In this document: positions 42,730 through 54,700 of the stretch, piece by piece | Position numbering within the stretch: position 1 is the stretch's first letter | Layout of the letters: every line of letters begins with the position of its first letter | Source of the DNA: Amylostereum areolatum | Lineage: Eukaryota > Basidiomycota > Agaricomycetes > Russulales > Stereaceae | Assembly (NCBI GenBank): GCA_012932865.1 | Contig: SAXG01000001.1 | Location: 186,001-250,000, forward strand | Direction: 5' to 3' | DNA: 64,000 nucleotides | Program-made: the position numbers and the translations under genes | Notes under the pieces: generated by a model | Seen by the model: only the letters and a program-made list of their open reading frames with translations | Database searches by the model: none | Told to the model about the DNA's origin: nothing

Positions 42730-43485
42730 CTAGAAGAAGTCCGCCGCGATGGGGCGACGGCCGAGGAGTTTCTTGGTGAGGTAGCCGGCTTTTACTGCCT
42801 GGCGGATCTTATGTTCGTGGTGGCGGCGACGAAGGGTCTTACCCTTGATGGTGGGACGGAGGACTGGTGGCGGGGTGGATTCGGGGGTCCGGCGGTTAAA
42901 CTGGGAGACGGAGGTGAAACTGGTTTGGAGGATCGGGTTGGGGGCGTCTTGGATGAGGTATGTGTGGTAGGTGGGGGCGTGGAGGGTGAATTCAAGGCGT
43001 TCGAGATCTACGTTGATGCACGTAGTGATCCGGACGTATAGGGCGAGGACGACAGTACCGTGATCCTTGTGCCACCTCCACTCGAAGATGCGGAAGTTGA
43101 GGCCGTGCGCGGTCCAGGGATCTTTCTTGCAGAGGTTCTGTACGGGGACGAGGCAGTTGACGGTGACGGCGTCGGACCAAGGGTAGGGGAGTGGTGCGTC
43201 GTCGCGGGGGGTGATCGGCTTTCCGTTGAACGGGAGGAAAACCGGTGCGTTCGGGAGGTCCGTGGTGGGAGTTTTTAACGTCGTAGAGACGGCAGAGGTA
43301 GATGGAGAGAGGGGTGCGAGGTAGGCGTAGGGGTAGACTGTCCAGGTGTCAGAAACGCAGTTTATGAGACCGATGAACCGCCTAAGTCGCGACGATGGGA
43401 GGAGCGAGAGGAAAATAGATTCGAGAGTGCCGGGGTCTAGGGTAGTGCAACGTGCGCTACAGTACCGTATGACGAGATGGACAGT
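42730..43485 (-). CDS. B2 leader open frame (ORF0) without an ATG
   Basis: Open for about 251 codons from just after the predicted transcript start in the LTR (TAG at 43486-43488), through the end of the LTR and the primer site, to TAG at 42730-42732. No ATG is present in frame. Composition is protein-like (FRIFEWRWHKDHG, LEFTLHAPTYHTY, LRPTIKGKTLRRRHH) and related to B1. It is in the same frame as gag, separated only by the TAG. It may use a non-AUG start, or not be translated. Function unknown. Confidence 0.4.
   Translation of the reverse strand, partial: TVHLVIRYCSARCTTLDPGTLESIFLSLLPSSRLRRFIGLINCVSDTWTVYPYAYLAPLSPSTSAVSTTLKTPTTDLPNAPVFLPFNGKPITPRDDAPLPYPWSDAVTVNCLVPVQNLCKKDPWTAHGLNFRIFEWRWHKDHGTVVLALYVRITTCINVDLERLEFTLHAPTYHTYLIQDAPNPILQTSFTSVSQFNRRTPESTPPPVLRPTIKGKTLRRRHHEHKIRQAVKAGYLTKKLLGRRPIAADFF
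43334..43344 (-). promoter_or_regulatory. B2 self-primer binding site
   Basis: The minus strand reads TGGACAGTCTA two bases after the 5' LTR, the exact complement of TAGACTGTCCA in the LTR (43478-43488), just past the TATATAAGG box. Confidence 0.65.
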
Positions 43486-43766
43486 CTAGGGAAAAGGGAA
43501 GAGAAACACTGTCCTTATATACAAGTGGGAACGATGGTGCGATGTGATGCAATAGTGGTGCGAGCGGGGGGAACAATAGGAAAGGAGTCATGGGGCGGAG
43601 GACGAAGGTCCGGAGCAGTGATGTCATAGATAAGGATGCGGAACCCCGCTCGGAAGTCCGGGCAATGACGTCGTTGAAGCATGTGATGCAAGGGAAAGTC
43701 ATGTGCCGTGACACGTCGCGTGTACGAGGTCTGCAAACGAAGAGAGAAATGGAGCGATCCGTGACA
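43347..43766 (-). repeat. B2 5' LTR
   Basis: 420 bases, partner of 36673-37092, no differences seen. Confidence 0.95.
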
Positions 43767-44640
43767 GTCACCCCCCAACGCCAACGCGTGTGTCGCCCCC
43801 AACGCCAATGCCCCCAACGCCAACGCCCTCGACACCAACCCCCATTGCCCTCTATGCCCTCATCACCTCAACGTTAACGCGCACGTCGCCCCCAATGCCA
43901 ACGCGCGCGTCGCCCTCGACGTCAACGCCCTGGTCACCTGCCAATGCCCTCGTCTCCCCCCAACGCCAACATACCCGAAGCCCTCGTCTCCCCTCAACGC
44001 CAACACCCTTGACGCTGACGCCCATATCTCCCCTCACTGCCAACGCACGTCGCCCCCAGCACTGACGCCGTTGGTGCTAATGCCGATGTCACCTGCCAAT
44101 GCCCACGCCCTCGTCTCCCCCCAATGCCAACGCCCCCAACACCAACGTCCTCGATGCCAATGCCCTTGTCTCCTCCCTATGCCAATGCGCTTCGTCCGCG
44201 ACGCTGACGCCCTCGACGCCGACGCCCTCGTCTCCCCCCAACGCTGACGCCGTCGATTCCGATGCCTACGTCACCCGCCAATGCCCACGCCATCGTCTCC
44301 CGCCGTCGATGCCAACGCCCTCATCTCTCCCGGCGCCAATGTTCCTGTCACCCGCAACGCTGACGCCCTCGACGCCAACGCCTACGTCACCCGCCAACGC
44401 CCACGCCCTTGTCTCCCCCCAACGCCTATGCCCTTATCTCCCCCACGGAGACGCTCGTCGTCCCGAGCCCCCACTCCCTTGTCACTCCCCAGTGCCGACG
44501 CCATCCTCCCGTCCCGCCGCCTCAATGCTGCCGCCCTGTGTCTCCGTCGTTCCGATGCTCGCGGCTCCGTCGCCCCCAATGCTTGCGGTTTCGTCATCCT
44601 TGATACTTGTGGCCCTGTCGTCCTTGCCGGGGCCATCAAC
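43767..44640 (+). repeat. C-rich minisatellite element, copy 1, right part
   Basis: Continues the array interrupted by B2. Irregular units of about 18-24 bases with GTCACCCCCCAACGCC, CAACGCC and CTCGTC. Open in more than one frame because the units rarely make stops, so no protein is called. Confidence 0.75.
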
Positions 44641-45290
44641 AAGGTATGTCTTCTTACTTCTATATTTTCTTTGAGGTTGTTTGACACTGAGCTGGTAGGA
44701 TTTGTTGGGAGCTAGTGATATGTAATGGTTCTTGGTGTCTCAATCTATTTTCTTGTTTGTGTTGTACTTCTCTACATGTACTTAGTAGTATCTACCTGTA
44801 CTCAGTAGTTATGAATAACACTTTGATTTTCCATATCCCTGAAATATGTGTGTATCTAAGGTCTTGACAAGGCTCTTCAAGACAGAACTCAAGCTATCAA
44901 AAGGACCTAACTCATGAGTACTTGAGTGACAAGGTATGCTCAAGGACATTGTACAGGACCTTCAAGTGCCTAGGAAGGCATGTTCAAGTTATAGCTGACC
45001 TTGGACAAGTAAAGGGACATGGCTTGGCCAAGTGCCATGTTACTTGGAGCTTGGGGCCTTGGGTGACTTGCCCAAGGGTTCCAAGGCACTGTCAAGTAAG
45101 TGGAGTTTTCCTGATGAATCATCAACCCACTCGTGCCATTGGAGCAATATCGTCCCTCATGGATCCTGGGGTGAGCAGAATGTCTCACCTTTGTTTTTCA
45201 TTGATCTGTGCTCAGTTCACCCGAATCAACCGCCTTCAAAAAGCGTGCGGGGTGTCAGTGCAAAATCAAACGCTCCCCCATTCCCCCACC
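44641..45290. other. CAAG-rich spacer
   Basis: No gene supported. 44870-45090 holds many CAAG/CAAGG words (CTCAAGG, TTCAAG, GACAAG). 36210-36360 on the far side of the minisatellite holds the opposite-sense words (CTTGG, ACTTGG), as subterminal repeats of a DNA transposon would. Confidence 0.45.
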
Positions 45291-46931
45291 ATGCGACACT
45301 TTGACCAGAACAACCCCCATCTTTCGCCTCTTCCAGGAGGACCACGCTACGAGACCTCACCTGACAAACGACCGGCCAGCGCTCCTGAACCTGGCCTGGC
45401 CGAACTCACCCACACCATAGACACCATCGTGACCTACCACGACCTCTCCCCCGAAGGTTGAGAAACTCTTCAGCAGTACAGTGAGGTCAGAATTCTGTCA
45501 ATCCCGTCTCCTCGACCTGATTGTATGTATGTATCTATAGCTGCTGATCCCCTTCTCTGAGGAGTGGCGGTGTGTTCTCGTGTACAACCAGGCAGCAATG
45601 ATTCACCTCCAGGAGCAACAGGTTAAGGACAAAGCCGCGCTTCAAGAGGCTCTCGAGATTATACAAGAACTCAAGGAAACGGTGCTTGACCGCCTCGCTA
45701 TCTCGCAGGATCAAAAGGTGATTCTCTCACTCACCGCTGTCAACGTGCTCAATCATACTACACACAGGACACCGCCCTCAGTGTCGCCAAAACCCTGCTT
45801 TGGAACCTGGACCGAAAGGAATTCTCTCTCCTCGATGACATATTTGTACGTTACACACTTCTCAAGCGGATTTGAGCGTGCTCTCACAGGTTGAAAACAG
45901 GACGATCTGAACAAGAACAAGGCCACAAACAGGCTCAAGAACATATTCAATTCCACCCAAAGCAGTTCCCTTCGCAATCTACGCTCAGTAATCGGACGAC
46001 AAGCCTCTGCTGCCAAAAAGGTTCTTAGAGACACGGTATGTTTTTGTGCTCACACTCGTGCCGGAAACACTGAACATGGTCTTTCAGTTGAGGGAATCGT
46101 TGATTGGGACAGCACCCGACGGCATCACGGCAACTACAAACAAAACAGCGAGGAAACTGACGGGCTCGGTCAAGAATGTTGAGGCCAAGCATATTCTTTT
46201 CTGCATGATCATTGTAAGTGCATATTCTTCGTCCCGAACGTCGAGGCCCTCACACATCTTAGCGGGGCTATATATGGGAGAATCTGACAATGGTTGGCGA
46301 GGAACTCATCGTCATTGGGAAGAAGAAGTCGGCATCAAAGGCGTTGAAATCGAAGTCGTCGGCATCGAGGGCATCGGCATCAAAGGCGGCTACATCAAAT
46401 GCACCTGCATCATCCCGCGAGGATGGCGAGCCACCTACACAGAACCGCCGACTTGACCTCGCACTCGACCCCCAGCAGTTGGCGGAATCACCAGCGGGAG
46501 CTCAACAGGATCATTGTTCAACAACGGACACCGACGAACAACTGACCCCAGCCCAGGTCATGGAGCAGCTACTGAACAACAACTTCTGGACGGGGCTGGA
46601 AGCATATCTGGCCGGCAAGTGTGCCAAGTTCAGGGACGACATGAACTCCCCAGGATGGAAAGAGTGCGTCCCATTATCCGCTCGTCATTGATTTGGTGCT
46701 AACACCATCGTCTACAGCCATATATCTCGATGCATTGCGCGTGAGCGTGCAGCTTTCCCTGAGGACCCTATCAGCGCTCTGCGTCCAGCCAATCTACCCA
46801 CGAACCAAGCCCTCACCACCCCAGCATGCCCTGGATCTCACGTTGGGTCCGAGCCGCGTGGTACATCGAGACCGGCTTCACGTCAACATCAGCAATTTGT
46901 CGAATTTTGTTTTGTTGTTTTGAAGGGTTGA
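45291..46931 (+). CDS. Hypothetical protein, 7 exons, coiled coil
   Basis: Proposed exons: 45291-45456, 45596-45717, 45768-45845, 45901-46035, 46088-46213, 46263-46663, 46718-46931, giving 413 residues. The introns after the first (49-55 bp) have GT-AG ends and join in frame, which strongly suggests a real gene. Start ATG at 45291 has context CCACCATGCG. The first intron (139 bp) is least certain; an alternative second exon from 45541 also opens but does not join in phase with exon 1. Features: a heptad-like helix (IHLQEQQVKDKAALQ, ALEIIQELKETVL), a Lys/Ser/Ala-rich region (KKKSASKALKSKSSASRA), then PAQVMEQLLNNNFW and a His/Pro-containing tail. Family not recognised. It lies between two copies of the minisatellite element and could belong to a transposon. 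Confidence 0.55.
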
Positions 46932-47102
46932 GACTGAATTTGAGGTGTTGAGATGTTGTCACCAGTTGTGAAGTTGGCTAAACACATGCCAACTGGGATG
47001 AGTACTCAACAATACACCAATATCTCATAAACTACCCAGTTTGAACACAATACAAGAATTCCGTGCAACAGGCTTCCCATCTCCACCAACAGCATAGGCA
47101 AT
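46932..47102. other. Spacer
   Basis: AT-rich, nothing recognised. Confidence 0.4.
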
Positions 47103-48490
47103 ACCTTAGTATTTACACTTGGGGACAAAATTCCTGGCTAGCTTGTTGAAACAAGTGTGACTTGGAAGTTCTCTTGGGTATATAGTAGTTTACTTTCATA
47201 CTTGGTAAATTTAGTAGGTAATTTGGTTAACTGTTCAATTACTTATGAAATCACAACTTAGTGGATTTCGGATACATAGTCATGTGACTCTCCAGTTATG
47301 TTGATGCTCGACACCGCGTCGTCTCTTTGTCTTCAACCACGACAATCCGTCCTTATTGGGGACCCGGCCTGGTCGTTGCCGCCGCCTTTGTCGACCTCGC
47401 CGTCGCCTTCAACGACCTCGCCGCCGCCTTCAACGCCTACACCCGTCCTCAACGCTCACACTTGTCGCTCTCAACGCCAACACGCATGTCGCCCCCAATG
47501 CCAACGCCTTCGTCACCCCACGGCGACGCGCTTCGCCCCCACCCCCCACGCCCTCGTCACCCCCACGCCCTTGCCACCCCCCATGCCCTCGTCACCCCCC
47601 ACGCCCTCGTCACCCCCCACGCCCTCGTCACCCCCCACGCCCTCGTCACCTGCAAGGCCCTCATCACCCGCAAGGCCCACGGCCTCATCACCCCCCCAAC
47701 AACCTCATCACCGCACTCGACGCCCACGCCCGTCACCCTCAACGCCCACACCCGTCGCCCTCAGGCTCAACACCACTGCGCGCATCACCCCCAACGCCGA
47801 CGCGTGTCGCCCTCAACGCAAACGCCTTTGTTGCCCCCACGGCGACGCGTGTCGTCCCTGTCGCCCCCACCCCCCACGGCCACGTCACCCCCCGCGCCTT
47901 TGTCACCCCCCGCGCCTTTGTCACCCCCCACGCCTTTGTCACCCCCCGCGCCTTTGTCACCCCCCACGCCCTCATCACCCGCAAGGCCCACGCCCATCAC
48001 TGTCAACGCCCACACCCGTCGCCCTCAATGTCAACGCGCCCGTTGCCCCCATGGCGACGCGCGTCGTCCCCGCCGCCGACGGCCTTGTCACCGCCGACAG
48101 CTTCTTCACCCCCCACACCCTCGTACCTCCCAACGCCCTCGTCACCCCCTACGGCCTCGTCACCCCCCAACGCCCACGCGCGCGTCGCCCCCCAACGCTC
48201 GCACCCGTGTCGCCCCTGAACGCCAACGCGCGTTGCCCCAGCGCCCACGCCCTCGTCACCTGCCCACGCTCGTGCCCTCGCCACCCACCGATGCCGACGC
48301 CCTCATCACCTCCCAACGCCAACGCGCCCATCGCCCCCAGTGCCAATGGCCTCATCACCAACACCCGGCTCCCGACGCCCCTGCTCCTGTTGTCTCGTCG
48401 CGCGCGCCCATGTCCATACCTGCACCCTCGTCATTCCGTACCCTACTGCCTTTACAATATCTACATTACCTACGGATTGAGTCCTGAGTA
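47103..48490 (+). repeat. C-rich minisatellite element, copy 2
   Basis: The left 190 bases match 36267 onward. Then follows about 1.1 kb of C-rich tandem units. Two stretches are near-perfect 18-base repeats: CACGCCCTCGTCACCCCC at about 47570-47655, and the same unit with CGCGCCTTTG at about 47885-47970. All three plus frames are open for 860-1190 bases, the signature of a repeat rather than a gene. Confidence 0.8.
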
Positions 48491-48901
48491 GCTACATTGT
48501 TTCAAATGGAATTTGTTTTGATCCTGATAGATGATGCATGATGTTTTGAATTGTATTCAAACTGAGTTGAGCTGTTGTACCAAGTTGCCAGCTAACCTGT
48601 ATAACTGTTGAAGATCCTAAGTTGTGTGTTCATTGGGTATACATTGGCTGTTCATTGGCCAACCCATGCGTGTTGAGCAATCAGACATGGCCTGGGGACA
48701 TGTTGTCACGTTGGCATGTTTTGACTGTTTCGAACTGTTTCGCACATTGTGCAACACTGCAACAAGCAAAAACACGGCTTAACAAGGTGAAACAAAATTC
48801 GACAATTTGCTGATGAAACCGAACGCCTTGAAGGTTTCTCTGCCATTGAGACTCCATCTCGCCCGTCCCTCGCCCTGCCTCCTATCCCGCCTGTGCACGA
48901 C

Positions 48902-49214
48902 ATGGCCTCAGCGGCAACTCTCACGAGGAACGCGTACCCTCGCAGCTTCTTGGCCGGCGGTCCACAAATGCATGGTACCGCGTGATCTGTCACCCGTGAC
49001 GGTTTCCGGGGCACTGAACCATTATCGCATCCTCGTAGTGGCACGACAAGCAATGACGAGTGGGCAATCGTGCACAACAACAATGCAAGCGGATCCCAAG
49101 CTACCGACTGGGACGACCACATGTATGGCAGTGTTGCTGGAGGCGGCGACGGGCTCGAGTACAGAGGCAATGGGGGCTACGGTGGTGGAGGTGTCGGCAG
49201 CAGCATCGGTGGTG

Positions 49215-49246
<32 letters not shown>

Positions 49247-49420
49247 GGCGGAGGAGGAGGAGGAGGAGGAGGAGGAGGAGGAGGAGGAGGAGGAGGAGGA
49301 GGAGGCAGCACGAACAACACAATTCTCCCACCAGTGACTGGTACTCCTCGCAGAATGACGGCTACACCGCGTTCATTCATGGGTGCACAGTATCCTTCTA
49401 CAGGTAACGGTGGTCAATGA
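48902..49420 (+). pseudogene. Degenerate ORF with a poly-Gly tract
   Basis: ATG at 48902 (MASAATLTRNAYPRSF), one TGA at 48983-48985, then open to 49420 (SVTRDGFRGTEPLSHP, ATDWDDHMYG, a long Gly run, TPRRMTATPRSF). Codon use on both sides of the stop is similar, so this may be one ORF broken by CGA to TGA, or it may contain an undetected intron. Not recognised. Confidence 0.3.
49247..49305. repeat. GGA trinucleotide microsatellite
   Basis: About 19 tandem GGA units, next to GGCGGC repeats. Coding for Gly or Glu depending on frame. Confidence 0.95.
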
Positions 49421-49921
49421 AGCCCGAGAGAGTTGCGAAGAGCTCAATATTGGTATGTCCGTGACCCTATAACCTCGATACTGTGCTTATTAAACCCGTT
49501 GTTTTCAGGCTCAGTTCTCTTTGATTCTGATTGACTCATGTTATACATGTATCCTATTAAACCATATGAATATACATCACATTTCGCAGACTGTTCAGTG
49601 AGCTCTGGGGCCGGGTTTACCCCGCGAACGGACACGGGGCAATGTGTCGGATGAAGTCGGAAATACTGGACGGGTGCTGTCGGAAGACTGCCGATCTCAG
49701 ACAGATCTGGCTGATCTGACCTCAGGTTTCCGTAAGTTTGATGGGACCATAGGAAACCGTAGGGCGAGAATCCGTAGGCTGCCAGAAGGATTCCTTATGG
49801 ATCCGTAAGGAGCCTCTGCCATATGGATCCGTACGCTTCGCGGGTAGCTGTGTATAACGTGCTTCGTTGTTTGTTCTAAGTAGAGCTGTGTAGCCACGGT
49901 GTACTGCAGTATGCACTTAGT
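49421..49921. other. Spacer with ATCCGTA and GATCTG words
   Basis: No gene. 49725-49840 holds four copies of TCCGTA (three as ATCCGTA), and 49690-49715 several GATCTG words. Such clusters are common near the ends of hAT-like transposons. Confidence 0.35.
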
Positions 49922-50263
49922 ATGAAGCAGCACGACGGGCGCCGAGCGCCCTCGTGGCCCATGGCATGCATGGCGTTTTGGGTTTTTGTGGATGGATTGG
50001 CATTTGGGCCGGGGATTCGATCACTTACTACAGAAGTAGGACGTTTAGGACGTGGTAACCTAGCGAATACGCACGCGCACTACATAGAAGAAGGGCGTGG
50101 TGTGTGCAAAGTGTGTGCGCATGTCCGTAGTAACGTACGCAAGTTCTTCAGATCGGACGAGCTGGGGACGGGATCGACTACCAAGTACTCGCACCTGAAG
50201 CTGAAGGCTGCAAGTGAGATTTACGCAAACATCAGGGATTTCGGGGGTCCTCGGTATGACTAG
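49922..50263 (+). CDS. Small ORF, possible BED-type zinc finger remnant
   Basis: 113 residues from ATG at 49922. The part VCKVCAHVR, then GSTTKYSHLKLK has the Cys-x2-Cys and later Thr/Ser...His-Leu-Lys layout of BED fingers found at the start of hAT transposases, but a second His is missing. No transposase follows. Could be a remnant or chance. Confidence 0.25.
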   Translation: MKQHDGRRAPSWPMACMAFWVFVDGLAFGPGIRSLTTEVGRLGRGNLANTHAHYIEEGRGVCKVCAHVRSNVRKFFRSDELGTGSTTKYSHLKLKAASEIYANIRDFGGPRYD

Positions 50264-51393
50264 ATAGTAACGACAAGTGTACAACACAATTGTATGAATG
50301 TGAAATGGTATACAGTGCCTTGCCATTGCGACGTAAGACTGATACGCATGCCCAATACCTACCCAGATTGCAAAGCCGGGATAAGAACCTCGCCAGAGTT
50401 GCCGATATCTGGTGAGCAGGTGTAAGGCCGTTATCAGCCTGATATATGTGCTACAATACCTGTCTGACCTGTGGAAGGATTACCTGAGATTTGTCTAAGC
50501 TGCAGTCCAAAGACCAGCAATTATAATGGGCTCCCTGTCTGCTCTCTCCGTCAAACCCAGTCCAAGTCTGCTAGGTAATTATATCAGGTGACCAGAAGCG
50601 CATTGCGTAGGTTTCCGATTGACACCAAAAAATCTGCCATAAATCAATTACATTATTCATGAAACAAGCCCAACAACGAAATCTAATGTCAGACTGGTGT
50701 TCTTACCATCTAAAATCTCAGCAAGTTTGAGAGTGGAAAGAGAGCGCGTCATATCTGTCATCCGACTAGGATTTCAAAGCTATACACCCGTCTCACTGTG
50801 GCTGATATATGATACACTGGAGTGCCCAGCGTCCCCAGCAACTTAGATATCTCCCTACCTCCACGCCCTCGCTGAACCCCTTCGTAGCACGCGGGGTGAG
50901 ATGGTGATGATAATTCTGTTTGTGGAATATGCTGTACTTACTACACTCCCGGTCGACCGTCCGGCTCAATCCCGCCTCTTCTCCATCTAATTCATCTCCT
51001 CCGTCTCCTTCATCTCCTCCGTCTCCGTCTCCTCTTCCCTTTCCCTTCTACTTACGTAGCCCCTACCCCATGGCCCTTTACAATCGTTCACCCGTAGCTT
51101 TTGAAGCTAGCAAGCACGTTCCTCGTGAGCTACGCGTCTTCCCCTTGATGTCCACGGAGAGGGACTTGGGGCGATCGGGAATTTGCTCGGGGGGACTTCC
51201 ATTGGTGATGACGCGTCGCAGACAGTGCAGGGTGAGAAAATATGTTCAAACGAGGGCAGGGGTGTGTGTTGACGATTGAATGAATGAATGAGCGGATAAA
51301 AGGAGCCGCTGGAAGGCATTTTTTGCTGGGTTGTTCACTGGGAATGTAGAGCGTGAGGCGCTGCTGTCGGCGAGCGTGAATGGAGGTGGAATA
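50264..51393. other. Spacer, no supported gene
   Basis: A plus ORF at 51070-51240 (MALYNRSPVAFEASKH) ends at a good donor GTGAGA but no partner exon was found. The rest is AT-balanced, non-coding-looking sequence with a run of CTCCGTCTC-type repeats near 50995-51040. Confidence 0.35.
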
Positions 51394-51604
51394 TCATGCT
51401 CGACGCGGTGGTTTCGGCGAGGGATGTTGGAGTCCGGGTAGCGCATTCGGCGACGGATCTGTATTGACAACGAGGCCGTTAGCCACGGGGTTAGACATCT
51501 CGATGTGAAGGCGAAGGCAGGGACGTACCGGGGTCGTCGTCAGAGTCGCAGACCCTGAGCCCCCTCCCGCCTTCAATTAACGTGCCCCATGCAATCATGT
51601 GCAT
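51394..51604 (-). CDS. Hypothetical short spliced ORF
   Basis: Two exons, 51529-51604 and 51394-51458, around a 70-bp intron with donor GTACGT and acceptor TACAG; 46 residues from the first Met (MHMIAWGTLIEGG, RVCDSDDDPDPSPN). The frame is open further upstream to about 51722 without a Met, so this may be the 3' end of a larger gene. It lies just downstream of the transposase gene, same strand. Not recognised. Confidence 0.3.
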
Positions 51605-51794
51605 AACCTTGACATTGACGAGGATCGGACTGTGCGTTGGAGGAGGAGGCAGCTCGGAAAACGATGTGCAGGAAGTCCGTTGGAAGGGGGAAGGGTGAAT
51701 ATGATGACTAGGAATAGTTGCCTATGATACAGTACCACACGTCTTCTGGACCCGACACGCTACAGTTCGACCGACATCGGACCCCATTTGTGCA

Positions 51795-54700
51795 TCATTC
51801 TCCGCCGTCCTCGTCTTCATAATTTTGCCAATCGTCGTCATCCTCGAGATCGCCTAGCAAAAGCTCCGGATTATCCTCGTCAGATCCTGCGGTCACATCT
51901 TCGTCTTCGTCGCCATTTTGCTCGACAAATGACACATCCATCTCGATGTCTTCGTCCTCTTCATCTTCGTCCTTTTCGTCTCCAGGTTCATCGTCGTCTT
52001 CAGCCAACGATCCGGAAGAGAAAGCTTCAGGATCTACGAGATCATCTTCCGCTGGTGTGTGAGTATACTGATGGCCAACGGCCATACCCCAGTAGAAACG
52101 CATGACCATGTCACGGTCGGCAAACCTACAAGTGTGTGTGTAACACTGTTGATAAATGCGCCAGGTTCAAAGTGGCGTGCACTAACCTGTTCACATAATA
52201 GGCCTTCCAATCTCCCTCGTCTTGTGCTAGCTTTGAGGTGCCAACACCATCCATGTATTGGACACCATAATGGAAGGCTGGGCATATGTGACAACCGCGA
52301 ACAATGTCTTTGGGGTTCAGAAACCCGATGGCCTGGGGATTTCCTAGGGGAAGGAAGACCACGCGGTCTAGCTGGCGCTCAGACCATCGAGCAGGGGCGC
52401 GCGCCGGGACAAACCAGCGAACCAGCAGGAACTCCATTCGCCGAGGGAGGTAGTCTCGAGAGTCGGAACCTTTATAAACCACGTTAGCGTGGAAAACACC
52501 AATTACACGGGCGTAAAGAAAACGGTGTTCAGCTGGCTTTGACGGTTTTGATTTTGATTGCAAACCTTTCGACAGTTCGACGGGTGCATCCTCTGCCAGA
52601 ACCATGACGTCAACTTGGTCCTTCCCAATGTGTATAAGGTCCGTTGCACGTCGCAAGTCGTAGGTCGTGAAGTTAACCTTAAATGTCTTGTGCTTGTAGA
52701 TTTTGTCTCCGTTAAGGATAACAGACTCAGAGGCAATGTCGTCATCGGCGGGTGTTGTCTGTGTGCCAGCGGCAGTGGGTGGGATTGTAGTGGATCCTTC
52801 ACTGGCAGCCTGTGTTTGCAGAGTCGGGGGTGCCAAAGACAACTTGATCCGAGCTAGAAGGTGCCTTTTGAGTTTCGGAATAAAGTCCTTGAGAGTTAGT
52901 ATCATAGATAGTCAGCCAATGGAATTCACTATTCAATCAACCGACGTCGTACCTCGACCACAGGGTCGTTTTCATTAGACCTGACGAACGCGCGGACGTT
53001 CTGCGACTCGTTTTGGCTCGACACAATCCAGTGATGATCTTCGATATTGTTTCAAGCATGTGAGCCTTCGCTCTCAGCGTGGGTCGACCGGCCGCCCATT
53101 CGAATGAAGTCGATGTTGTCAATACACCTTTCACGTCGCTCAATTTCAGTGAGCTGCTTCGTGAAGTCCTTGCGATTGGTTTTCTGGTATCGACTTTTAG
53201 ATACACGGTGTTGATTTTCGGCCTAAATTGACACATTCTTCAGGAGATGCAGGAAGACACGATCAAGGAAGTGTACGCACCATCTCCGTTGAGTACGAGT
53301 CGAGTGTCCCAATGCGCCGGATAGAGGACGGATAATCCCCCAGCCTGTGAAGTTTGTATGTCTCGAGATTGAAGGTTTTGGCCTGCCGTGTCGCCGAGGT
53401 GCCTGTGGCAAGGGTGCTCGTCTTTCCTGACAACACCTTGTTCGCCCGTCTCGCCCGTGCCTCTGCTTCTCTTGGTAGCTCGCGAGTTTTGAATGCTGCG
53501 CAGGTAGTGCGCGCAAACTTGCGTATATCGGTACCGAGGGCAGCAGTGGTCTGCTCCAGGAGTTGCACGGTCTGTTCGGTGTGCAGTCGCAGCTTTGCCA
53601 GTGCATGCCACTGGCTGCATATAAACAAAAGCCGGAGGATTTGGCGACCGTGGGGAGCGGGAAGGAGGCCCTCAAATACGGGATATGCACACTGTCTTTT
53701 TGTTAGTCGGATACGTTGAAGGTATCCGATGTGCACTAACCTGAAGGATGTTTTCCATCTCCCTAGCCGTGACCTGCTTCATCTCGGAGGTATTTTTTGA
53801 GAAAGAGCGAATTCCTTCCCCGAACGACGGTATCTGGCGATAACTAGTCATATATGAGTAAACATGCCTATTCAATGCAAATTGGCAGACGTACCGACGA
53901 TCCACCTCTATAAGTTTTGCCTCGTCCACCGCACTGACGATCCTGAGAAGGTGAAGGAATATCTGTTTACCAACTCCGAGCTCCCATTCGTGCATGATAT
54001 CTGGGACGAGGATTTCGAATACGTCGAAGCCCATAGGCGACAGTTTCTTGGAGAAGGCGTTCTGGAAAAGTCTCAGCTACGGAAGGCATTAAAAGCATTT
54101 AGTAAACTTACAAGGTTTGGGACTAAGGACTCCGGTTGCAGGATACGCTCGACAGCAGCACTGTTGACTTGGAGCTGTTTCTCGTAAATGAGCTTCCTGG
54201 CTTCGGCGACCTTTTTGCGACGATTGGGTGTGTCTTTCCGAGCCTTTGTGATGCGGGCTTTGGTGTCTCGTACCATACCAACGTTGCCAGCCTCGGTGAG
54301 CGGAATGAGACAGGACGGGCAGGGGCATCGGCCGAGGTTCCGTATACTGGCGAGAAGGATCCTACAGTCATACTACACTGTCAGCCAGGATCTATGTGAT
54401 CGAGGGAAGGGAAAATACATCACTTTTCTGGATAATCTGCCGAATAGGTGAATATGCGCGGATAAAACCGTCTTTTGACTCCATCACAGCACTCGATTAC
54501 GATACCATGCTTCCAAGCATCGATAAATTCATCGTCAAGAAGAACATTCAACTGAGCATGCATGAGTTCACGGCTACAGTGGGCAAGGAATGCAGCATTT
54601 GGGGCTTTCTGGCCACCAGTTTGGGATTTCGCGAACTCCTTGAATGCATCCGGAAGCTGTAAACACCGTTAGACGGCCGTAAGGAGGAAGAGAAAATATT

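Larger units (their letters stand above)
36673..43766 (-). mobile_element. Family B chromovirus B2, intact full-length copy, 7.1 kb
   Basis: 420-bp LTRs (36673-37092 and 43347-43766) are identical by eye. GTCAC flanks both ends (36668-36672 and 43767-43771); since GTCAC is also a host repeat unit, part of that match could be chance. Gag and pol are open with the integrase triad and YMDD present. This is the most likely active element in the window. Confidence 0.95.

Noticed and set aside
47298..48491. Long plus-strand ORFs of 397, 386 and 287 codons
   Set aside because: All three frames are open over the same C-rich tandem repeat, whose units hardly ever create stop codons. Composition is repeat-driven (Pro/Ser/Ala) with no domain.
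53052..53148. A cryptic intron that would remove the TGA of the transposase gene
   Set aside because: A GTGAAA...CGAAG intron is possible in phase, but it would delete about 30 residues that the family normally has at this place; read-through with a mutated codon fits better.
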